A stretch of DNA of 16,133 nt. It comes from an uncultured Eubacterium sp. (GTDB lineage Bacteria > Bacillota > Clostridia > Oscillospirales > Acutalibacteraceae). Of the stretch, positions 8,156 through 14,146 are shown in pieces. The notes below the pieces were generated by a model, which did not search any database, was not told the DNA's origin, and saw only the letters and a list, made by a program, of their open reading frames with translations. Every line of letters starts with the position of its first letter. The first letter of the stretch is position 1. Position numbers and translations under genes: made by a program. The stretch is from assembly GCA_945980015.1 (NCBI GenBank), contig CAMFQI010000003.1:1-16133 (forward strand). Reading direction: 5' to 3'.

Positions 8156-8656
8156 TTATTCTCCCATATAGTGACTGCTGTCACGCTTTAAGCCGATTTT
8201 TGTAAGCACCTCTTCCTCCTTGCTTCTCATACGGTCCTGCTCCAAGCCGCCGCACTCATGGTCGTAGCCCAAAAGATGAAGCATTGAATGAACGGTCAAA
8301 AATCCGATTTCTCTTTGGAGCGAGTGATTGTATGTATCGGCCTGCTCAATAGCCTTTTCTACGCTGATAACAATATCGCCCAAAAGCTTTGCTCCTGTGT
8401 CTAAATTAACGTCATATTCGCCGTTTTCACCGAGCGGAAACGAAAGCACGTCTGTTTCCCTATCGATATTTCTGTACTGTGAATTCAGCTCTCTTATAGT
8501 TTCGTTATCAACAAATCTAACGCTTACCTCTGCGTCTGCGCCAAAATTTTCCTCTTGAAGCACGGCATTACAGCAACGACGAATAAGCAGTCGTATGCCC
8601 TTTGGCACCTCCGCTTTTTTCTGGTCATTGGAAATAATTACCTTTGCTTTTTCCAT
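8156..8656 (-). CDS. ybeY: Endoribonuclease YbeY (16S rRNA maturation)
   Basis: A 166-residue metal-dependent RNase of the UPF0054 family, involved in 16S rRNA 3'-end maturation and ribosome quality control. The signature HSMLHLLGYDH (123-133) supplies the three zinc-binding histidines H123, H127 and H133; the usual Gly after the first His is Ser. RETDVLSFP and LGDIVIS are family motifs. The ATG at 8656 lies 10 bases after GGAGG (8667-8671). A TTG six bases upstream would sit too close to that site. It is flanked by phoH (31-base gap) and era (3-base gap). Confidence 0.95.
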   Translation of the reverse strand: MEKAKVIISNDQKKAEVPKGIRLLIRRCCNAVLQEENFGADAEVSVRFVDNETIRELNSQYRNIDRETDVLSFPLGENGEYDVNLDTGAKLLGDIVISVEKAIEQADTYNHSLQREIGFLTVHSMLHLLGYDHECGGLEQDRMRSKEEEVLTKIGLKRDSSHYMGE

Positions 8657-8687
8657 AATCAAAAGTCCTCCGTAGTTTGTTTATATA

Positions 8688-9659
8688 TTATTTGTTATTT
8701 TTTGGATTTCGTTCATCATAGCGTTCATAAGCCTTGATGATATCCTGAACAAGCTTATGACGTACAACATCCTTTTGTGAAAAGCGTACGATTTCTATAT
8801 CGTCAACATCTTTAAGAATATTAAGCACCGTTTTTAGTCCCGATTTTTTACCGTCGGGCAGGTCAATTTGGGTAATATCACCCGTTACAACCATTTTTGA
8901 CCTAAATCCGAGACGTGTCAAGAACATCTTCATTTGCTCAGGAGTTGTATTTTGAGCCTCGTCAAGAATGATGAAGCTATCGTCCAATGTACGACCTCTC
9001 ATATAAGCAAGAGGTGCAACCTCTATTGCGCCACGCTCCTGATAATTTTGGAAATTCTCGGCACCGAGCATATCGAAGAGAGCGTCATAAAGCGGTCTTA
9101 AATAAGGGTCAACCTTGCTTTGCAAATCACCGGGCAAAAATCCAAGCTTTTCGCCGGCTTCAACGGCGGGTCGTGTAAGAATAATTCTGTTTACCTCTTT
9201 TGCTCTAAAGGCGGTTACTGCCATTGCAACGGCAAGATAGGTCTTTCCTGTACCGGCAGGACCGACGCCAAAGGTAATTGTATGCTCGTCGATAGCCTGA
9301 GTGTATTTTTTCTGTCCGAGAGTTTTAGGCTTAACAGGTCTGCCTTTAGCGGTAATGCAAATACTGTCGTTTGTCATAGCCGACAGCTTATCCTCGTTAC
9401 CCTCGTTTACGAGAGAAAGAACATACCGCACATTTTGGTCGGTCAGGGATTCACCCTTTGCAATAAGGTTAAGCAAAGAATTTATTGCTCTTTGAGCGGC
9501 AAAAACACCCTCCTCGTCTCCGATGATTTTCAAGTCGGAGCCTCGTGAAACAATGCTTACCGCATACTCTCGCTCTATCATTCTTATATTCTCGTCAAAC
9601 GAGCCGAAAAGCGAAGCAATCGCCTCCATATTCTCAATGCTGATTATCTTTTCCGTCAT
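8688..9659 (-). CDS. phoH: PhoH family ATPase (YbeZ-like)
   Basis: A 323-residue cytoplasmic ATPase, normal for the PhoH/YbeZ family. An N-terminal KH-like region (about 10-65) precedes the ATPase domain. That domain has Walker A GPAGTGKT (133-140), LTRPAVEAGEKLGFLPGDL, Walker B ILDEAQN (231-237) and VVTGDITQIDLP. The family is thought to work as an RNA helicase or NTPase partner of YbeY, which is the next gene. The ATG overlaps the end of the corC-like gene by 26 bases in another frame. An AAGGG ribosome site lies within that upstream gene. Confidence 0.95.
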   Translation of the reverse strand: MTEKIISIENMEAIASLFGSFDENIRMIEREYAVSIVSRGSDLKIIGDEEGVFAAQRAINSLLNLIAKGESLTDQNVRYVLSLVNEGNEDKLSAMTNDSICITAKGRPVKPKTLGQKKYTQAIDEHTITFGVGPAGTGKTYLAVAMAVTAFRAKEVNRIILTRPAVEAGEKLGFLPGDLQSKVDPYLRPLYDALFDMLGAENFQNYQERGAIEVAPLAYMRGRTLDDSFIILDEAQNTTPEQMKMFLTRLGFRSKMVVTGDITQIDLPDGKKSGLKTVLNILKDVDDIEIVRFSQKDVVRHKLVQDIIKAYERYDERNPKNNK

Positions 9660-10455
9660 ACTTTTCTGCCCTTACAGTTTCAATTCTTTTGTCGCAAACA
9701 TCAAGCACGGTAAAGAGATAGCCGCCGTACTCAATGCTTTCGCCCTTGGTTTTTTCGTCAGGCACGGTGCCGAGTTGATTGATAATAAAGCCTGCGATAG
9801 TGTTATATTCACCGTCGGGAAGCTCAAAGCCCAATGCCTCGCATACATCCTCAATCTCGCACGAGCCGTCAAAAATATATGTGCCGTCGTCAACCTTTTT
9901 TACTGCCTGCTCCTCGTCGTCATACTCGTCCTCGATTTCGCCGACAAGCTCCTCCATAATATCCTCAAGGGTAACAAGGCCTGCCGTTCCGCCGTATTCG
10001 TCAACCACAACTGCAAGCTGAATATGAGTTTCAGTCATTTTTTCAAACAGTCTTGCACAAGGAATTGTCTCAGGAACAAAAAGCGGAGCACGAACATAAT
10101 CCTCGATTTTTTCACCGTTGGGGATTTCCTGACCGATAAATTTCAGCAGGTCTTTAATGTACACAATTCCCTTGATATTGTCCAAATCGTCCTGATAAAC
10201 AGGTATACGTGAAAAGCCCTCTTCTATGGCAAGCTTTACGATATTAATTATATCGTCATCAATCTCAACGGCTGCAATATCGGTACGGTGAGTCATAATA
10301 TCACCCGCCGTCGTATCACCGAATTCAAAAACGTTGTGGATAATATCCCTGGTTGATTCCTCAAGCTCGCCCTGATCCTCATCAACAAGCTGCTTTATTT
10401 CCTGTGCGGTTGAGCTTTCCTTTTTGAAAAAGCGCAATAAGTCGCCGATAGCCAT
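9634..10455 (-). CDS. CorC/HlyC-type CBS-domain protein
   Basis: A 273-residue soluble protein with a CBS-domain pair (about 50-170), including the family signature VVDEYGGTAGLVTLEDIMEE (150-169), and a CorC_HlyC transporter-associated domain (about 185-263). It lacks the N-terminal membrane DUF21/CNNM domain of larger relatives, so it resembles E. coli CorC (YbeX) and TlyC. Relatives are linked to magnesium/cobalt efflux and, for YbeX, to ribosome metabolism; the latter fits its place before phoH and ybeY. The start is uncertain. The promoter predicts transcription from about 10491, so the TTG at 10491 is excluded. The ATG at 10473 overlaps GGAGG and has no site of its own. The ATG at 10455 lies 11 bases after that GGAGG and is preferred. 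It is the first gene of the eight-gene operon. Confidence 0.88.
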   Translation of the reverse strand: MAIGDLLRFFKKESSTAQEIKQLVDEDQGELEESTRDIIHNVFEFGDTTAGDIMTHRTDIAAVEIDDDIINIVKLAIEEGFSRIPVYQDDLDNIKGIVYIKDLLKFIGQEIPNGEKIEDYVRAPLFVPETIPCARLFEKMTETHIQLAVVVDEYGGTAGLVTLEDIMEELVGEIEDEYDDEEQAVKKVDDGTYIFDGSCEIEDVCEALGFELPDGEYNTIAGFIINQLGTVPDEKTKGESIEYGGYLFTVLDVCDKRIETVRAEKYDGKDNQH

Positions 10456-10497
10456 AACGGCAAATTCCTCCATTGTTATTATTAATATCAAATTTGT

Positions 10498-10526
10498 ATT
10501 ATAATATAAAAATTAGTATTTGTAAA
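10498..10526 (-). promoter_or_regulatory. Promoter of the corC-phoH-ybeY-era-yqzL-recO-mutS2-lacZ operon
   Basis: On the minus strand, TTTACA (10521-10526), a 17-base spacer and a perfect TATAAT (10498-10503). Predicted start is near 10491, leaving a leader of about 35 bases that contains GGAGG. It is the only convincing promoter I see for the whole minus-strand block down to lacZ. Confidence 0.75.
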
Positions 10527-10545
10527 GTCCTCAAGGATATGTTAA

Positions 10546-10551
10546 TATAAT
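10546..10551 (+). promoter_or_regulatory. Putative -10 box for the FkbM-family gene
   Basis: A perfect TATAAT 25 bases upstream of the ATG at 10577. Transcription would start near 10558, in front of the GGAG ribosome site (10567-10570). No good -35 box stands at the standard distance. The region where it would lie overlaps the -35 of the divergent operon promoter, so the two may interfere. Confidence 0.4.
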
Positions 10552-10576
10552 AAAAACAATTAATTCGGAGAAGACT

Positions 10577-11632
10577 ATGTTAGAGCATATAAAGGAACAA
10601 AATGTTTGGGACATTCTAAAGGAAAGCGAAAAGCCTATCGTACTTTACGGAATGGGGCTCGGCGCCGAAAAAATTATGGCGGAGCTTGAGATAAGAGGGC
10701 TCAAAGCAAGCGATATTTTTGCAAGCGACGAATTCGTAAGAGGCCATTATTTCAAGGGCTACAGGGTGCTTAAGTACAGCGAGGTATGTGAAAAATACGA
10801 CGACTTCAATGTTGTGTTATGCTTTGCGACACATCTTGACGACGTTTTGGAAAAAATTGAAAAAATCAACGAAGAGCACACTGTTTTTGCGCCCGATGTT
10901 CCGGTTGCAGGCGGCGGTCTTTTTACAAGAGAATACATCAAACAACACGAGGCGGAATTCGACAGGGCTTACTCCCTGCTTGCAGATGAAGAAAGCAGAC
11001 GTGTTTATATCGACATTCTAAGCTTCAAGGTTTCGGGCAAAATCGGATACTTGCTTTCTTCGTTTTGCAACAAGGACGAGGTGTATTCGAATATATTAAG
11101 GCTCGGCGAAAACGAGCAAATTATAGATTTAGGCGCATATGACGGCGACACGATAAGGGAATTTTGCAGGGCAACAGACAATAGATACGCTCACATCACG
11201 GCGTTAGAGCCTGATGCAAAAAGCTTCAAAAAATTAGTAAAAAACACCGAGGGTATGGAAAATATTACGCTGATAAACAAGGGTGCGTGGAACAAAAAGG
11301 ATTCTCTCATATTCAGCGAAAACGCCGGCAGAAACAGTCGCCTTTCGGACAAAGGAAAAAGCATTGAGGTTACGGACATAGACTCGCTTGATATACCTGC
11401 AAGCTTCATAAAAATGGACATCGAGGGCAGTGAAATGCGAGCACTTGAGGGTATGGAAAGGACAATAAAGCAGTATTTACCGAAGCTTTACATCTGCGCT
11501 TATCACAGAAACGAGGATTTGTTCTCGCTGCCGCTGAAGGTGATTTCGCTCAATGAAAACTACAAGATATACTTTCGTCACAGCAAGTACATTCCTGCAT
11601 GGGAAAGCAATTTTTACTGCGTACAGGAATAA
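10577..11632 (+). CDS. FkbM-family SAM-dependent methyltransferase with N-terminal Rossmann-like domain
   Basis: A 351-residue cytoplasmic protein. The N-terminal part has a nucleotide-binding-like loop, IVLYGMGLGAEKI (21-33), and a Rossmann-like pattern to about residue 110. The C-terminal half is an FkbM-type methyltransferase: SAM motif IIDLGAYDGDTI (182-193), ALEPDA (209-214), KMDIEGSE (279-286) and the YHRNEDLF segment (309-316) typical of the family. FkbM proteins usually O-methylate sugars or polyketides, so a cell-surface glycan is a plausible substrate, but no glycosyltransferase is nearby to support this. The ATG follows GGAG by 6 bases. No terminator is visible after it, so some read-through into the lipoprotein gene is possible. 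Confidence 0.85.
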   Translation: MLEHIKEQNVWDILKESEKPIVLYGMGLGAEKIMAELEIRGLKASDIFASDEFVRGHYFKGYRVLKYSEVCEKYDDFNVVLCFATHLDDVLEKIEKINEEHTVFAPDVPVAGGGLFTREYIKQHEAEFDRAYSLLADEESRRVYIDILSFKVSGKIGYLLSSFCNKDEVYSNILRLGENEQIIDLGAYDGDTIREFCRATDNRYAHITALEPDAKSFKKLVKNTEGMENITLINKGAWNKKDSLIFSENAGRNSRLSDKGKSIEVTDIDSLDIPASFIKMDIEGSEMRALEGMERTIKQYLPKLYICAYHRNEDLFSLPLKVISLNENYKIYFRHSKYIPAWESNFYCVQE

Positions 11633-11654
11633 ATTTTACAAAATTCAGCAACCA

Positions 11655-11666
11655 AATGTTAACATT
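11655..11666. promoter_or_regulatory. 12-base perfect palindrome upstream of the lipoprotein gene
   Basis: AATGTTAACATT is its own reverse complement and lies four bases upstream of a candidate -35 box at 11670. The position suits an operator for a dimeric regulator. It is AT-rich and could occur by chance; no second copy was noticed in the window. Confidence 0.3.
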
Positions 11667-11669
11667 ATG

Positions 11670-11699
11670 TTTACGATATTTGCATTTTTTCAATAAAAT
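11670..11699 (+). promoter_or_regulatory. Candidate upstream promoter for the lipoprotein gene
   Basis: TTTACG (11670-11675), an 18-base spacer and TAAAAT (11694-11699). Transcription would start near 11706 and keep the GAGGTGAT ribosome site (11739-11746) in a leader of about 47 bases, unlike the closer candidate. Confidence 0.4.
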
Positions 11700-11706
11700 A
11701 TTCATT

Positions 11707-11735
11707 TTGAGGTCGGTTTTATCAATTACTATAAT
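11707..11735 (+). promoter_or_regulatory. Candidate proximal promoter for the lipoprotein gene
   Basis: TTGAGG (11707-11712), a 17-base spacer and a perfect TATAAT (11730-11735). The match is good, but the predicted start near 11742 falls inside the GAGGTGAT ribosome site. Messages from it would be poorly translated unless initiation begins a few bases earlier. Confidence 0.4.
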
Positions 11736-11752
11736 AGCGAGGTGATTGATAA

Positions 11753-13333
11753 ATGAATATGATTAGAAAAACTATTGCTGCGGCTATGATTGGTGTATTG
11801 GCACTCGGATTTTACGGGTGCAGCAGTGAACAGACCGAGCAAAAAGCAGCTTCGCAAACGGACTTTACACTTACGTCGGTCTCAGAAACGCTTGACACAA
11901 GCACAATTTTTACAAGCCGTGATTTATCGGCAAGCACAGAAGACACCTTTTATTCAATTGATTTAAGCGACGGTTCATCTTCAACCGACTGTGAAAGCGT
12001 AAGCATAAACAACGACACAATAACGATAACCGATACAGGCACTTATAACATTACAGGAACGCTGACAAACGGCAAAATTTCGGTTGTTGCAGATGATGAC
12101 GACAAAATTCAGCTTGTGCTTAACAATGTTCAAATAACGAATGAGAACGATTCGGCAATTTATGTTGAAAACGCAAAAAAGGTTTTCGTAACTGCCGCAG
12201 ACGGTACAACAAGCTTGCTTACGAATGCAGGTGAATTTACGGGCGAAAATGCCGACGGAGTTATTTACTCAAAGGATGATTTAACCTTAAACGGCACAGG
12301 AATACTGAACATTTCAACGCAGTACGGTCACGGAATTGTTTGCAACGACGATTTGAAAATTTGCAATTCAAGTATTACGGTAAATGCAAAAAATCACACC
12401 GTTAAAGCAAACAACAGTATTTCGGTTAGCGGTGCACAAATGGAGCTTATTTCGGGCGAGGATGCGCTTCATTGCGACAACGACGAGGACGAGGAAAAGG
12501 GCTGCATTTATCTCACAGGCTCAAATATTCTCATAAACTCGCAGGATGACGCAATTCATTCGAGCAACTATATTGTCATAGACGACGGCAAAACGGATAT
12601 TCAAAACTGTAACGAAGGCATAGAGGCTCCTAAAATAGAAATAAACGGCGGTGAGGTCAGCGTTACTTCAACAGACGACGGCTTCAACGCAAGCTTGGGA
12701 AGCTCAAGCGACGATATGCAAGGTAGCAGTCCGATGCCAAACGGCATCGATGCAGGCTCACAGGAGCAAAGCCAATTCAACAAGGGCAGTAAGCCGAGGA
12801 TAGCGGACACGGACGATGGCTGTCATATAATAATTGCCGGCGGTACAGTAAGCATTAATTCAGACGGAGACGGTCTTGACTCCAACGGTTATCTTCTTCA
12901 AACAGGCGGTGATGTAACCGTTTACGGCCCTGAAAACAGCGGCAACGGTGCAATCGACTACGGCATAGCCTCCAAAATCACCGGCGGCACAATAGTTGCA
13001 TTCGGTATGTCGGGAATGGCAGAGAGCTTCGACGATTGCTCGACGCAAGGCTCGATTTTAGCGGTATTCGACGAGGAGACAAGCGGCGAATTTACGCTCA
13101 AATCCACTCTCGGAAAAGAGCTTATTTCAAGCGAGTGTACAAAGAAATACAACTGCGTAACAGTCAGCACGCCTGATATTGAAGCAAACGCAAGCTACAC
13201 TCTCGAAGCCGGAGAGCAGTCCAAAAAGATTAAAATGACTTCAACGGTATACAAAGATTCCTCTGCCTCAACAGGCGGAAAAATAAATCGTGGCGCAAAG
13301 GATTTCAACGAGGCAAAGGGTGAAAAGCGCTAA
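11753..13333 (+). CDS. Secreted lipoprotein with Cthe_2159-type carbohydrate-binding beta-helix
   Basis: A 526-residue protein. The N-terminus has a basic start, a hydrophobic core and a lipobox-like FYGC with C23, then a Ser/Thr-rich linker; FYGC is a weak lipobox, but the context suits a lipoprotein anchored outside the membrane. The body has at least nine short rung repeats of the form D-x-[AG]-hydrophobic: NDSAIYVEN (132), ADGVIYSKDD (167), YGHGIVCNDD (191), GEDALHCDND (235), QDDAIHSSN (264), TDDGFNAS (307), DGDGLDSNG (371) and others. This fits a parallel beta-helix with many acidic, perhaps calcium-binding, residues. Clostridium thermocellum Cthe_2159, the family founder as I recall, binds cellulose and pectin-type acids. 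A low-complexity insert lies at about 316-350. The ribosome site GAGGTGAT is 6 bases before the ATG. Confidence 0.8.
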   Translation: MNMIRKTIAAAMIGVLALGFYGCSSEQTEQKAASQTDFTLTSVSETLDTSTIFTSRDLSASTEDTFYSIDLSDGSSSTDCESVSINNDTITITDTGTYNITGTLTNGKISVVADDDDKIQLVLNNVQITNENDSAIYVENAKKVFVTAADGTTSLLTNAGEFTGENADGVIYSKDDLTLNGTGILNISTQYGHGIVCNDDLKICNSSITVNAKNHTVKANNSISVSGAQMELISGEDALHCDNDEDEEKGCIYLTGSNILINSQDDAIHSSNYIVIDDGKTDIQNCNEGIEAPKIEINGGEVSVTSTDDGFNASLGSSSDDMQGSSPMPNGIDAGSQEQSQFNKGSKPRIADTDDGCHIIIAGGTVSINSDGDGLDSNGYLLQTGGDVTVYGPENSGNGAIDYGIASKITGGTIVAFGMSGMAESFDDCSTQGSILAVFDEETSGEFTLKSTLGKELISSECTKKYNCVTVSTPDIEANASYTLEAGEQSKKIKMTSTVYKDSSASTGGKINRGAKDFNEAKGEKR

Positions 13334-13368
13334 CAAAATCAACAATCACAATAAGCATAAAACATAAA

Positions 13369-13406
13369 AAACACGCTGAACGTGAAAGCCCACATTCAGC
13401 GTGTTT
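13369..13406. terminator. Bidirectional terminator between convergent genes
   Basis: Arms 13369-13380 and 13395-13406 form a perfect 12-pair stem. Inside it GTG (13382-13384) pairs with CAC (13391-13393) around a six-base loop. Read on the minus strand it is followed by a run of T, so it best serves the GtrA-like gene. On the plus strand the following TTATTAATT is a weaker T-tract, adequate for the lipoprotein gene. Confidence 0.85.
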
Positions 13407-13431
13407 ATTAATTATTCAGTACTGTCGTGAA

Positions 13432-14040
13432 TTATTCGGCAGCTTCTTCCTTCTTTTCCTTTAGGAGAACGAATTTTTCCATCGGGAAGAGAACAACCAT
13501 CTGTACGAAGCCTGCTGCCAAGCCTGCAATTGTTCTTGCAAGACCGTTGAGCCAAGCCCAAGGAGCCTTTGCAATAACGCCAACTAACCAGCCCTGGAAC
13601 CATGTTGAGAACAGGATAAGAGCAATCATAAGTACAATATAGATTGCGAAGTTATACCAAGGTGCGTCGGACTTAAAGGTAGTCTTCTTATTCTGATAGA
13701 AGCCATAGATATTGGCAATAAGGTTAGAAAGGAAGAACGGAAGGAGATAACCCCATGTTACAACGCCGTCAACAACATACTTGCCGATTTGCTCCATACC
13801 CTTTTCGGTTGAAGCATCGAAGATGAAGTCCGGTCTGAAAATACCCTGTAAAAATGCAGGGAGAGTAGCAGTTACGCTATCAAAGATAAGCGGCAATACA
13901 TTAGCTAATACAAGCTGAATGATAGTAACAAGTCCTGAAACAACAAGAAATTTTACTAATTGCCATACTGTTTTGATAAATGAGCCTTTTTCTTCGGCAG
14001 CGTTATCAAGTCCGCCGAGACTAATTTTTTTGTCCGCCAT
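13432..14040 (-). CDS. GtrA-like four-helix membrane protein
   Basis: A 202-residue integral membrane protein. Four hydrophobic segments are visible at about 28-52, 92-114, 129-150 and 162-188. The first, with KFLVVSGLVTIIQLVLANVL, and the segment NLIANIYGFYQNKKTTFKS around residues 107-125 resemble the GtrA family. Members of that family are thought to move polyprenyl-phosphate-linked sugars across the membrane. An extra 35-residue loop follows helix 1, and the C-terminus is charged and cytoplasmic-looking. The ATG at 14040 is chosen because GAGGAG lies 7 bases upstream (14048-14053); the TTG at 14055 would lie upstream of that site. It has its own promoter but may also be read from the phosphoesterase gene, since no terminator separates them. 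The GtrA call is from pattern recognition and not certain. Confidence 0.65.
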   Translation of the reverse strand: MADKKISLGGLDNAAEEKGSFIKTVWQLVKFLVVSGLVTIIQLVLANVLPLIFDSVTATLPAFLQGIFRPDFIFDASTEKGMEQIGKYVVDGVVTWGYLLPFFLSNLIANIYGFYQNKKTTFKSDAPWYNFAIYIVLMIALILFSTWFQGWLVGVIAKAPWAWLNGLARTIAGLAAGFVQMVVLFPMEKFVLLKEKKEEAAE

Positions 14041-14089
14041 AATTTTACTCCTCAAATATTTTTTATGTAAATAGCGAATTTACTTTTTG

Positions 14090-14118
14090 ATTATACCAAC
14101 AAAATTTGTCTATTGCAA
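14090..14118 (-). promoter_or_regulatory. Extended -10 promoter for the GtrA-like gene
   Basis: On the minus strand, TTGCAA (14113-14118), a 17-base spacer and TATAAT (14090-14095) preceded directly by TGG, an extended -10. The start is expected near 14083, giving a leader of about 43 bases. The leader begins with the small inverted repeat GTAAAT-N5-ATTTAC (14067-14083), which could protect the 5' end or bind a regulator. Confidence 0.65.
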
Positions 14119-14146
14119 CAAAAATTTAACAAAAAATCAATGTTTT

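Noticed and set aside
10456-10491. TTG (10491) or ATG (10473) as start of the corC-like gene
   Set aside because: The TTG coincides with the predicted transcription start, and the ATG at 10473 overlaps the only ribosome site. The ATG at 10455 is preferred, though the 11-base spacing leaves some doubt.
11632-11645. AATTTT-AC-AAAATT as a terminator for the FkbM gene
   Set aside because: It is a purely AT stem with almost no loop and no T-tract, unlikely to stop transcription.
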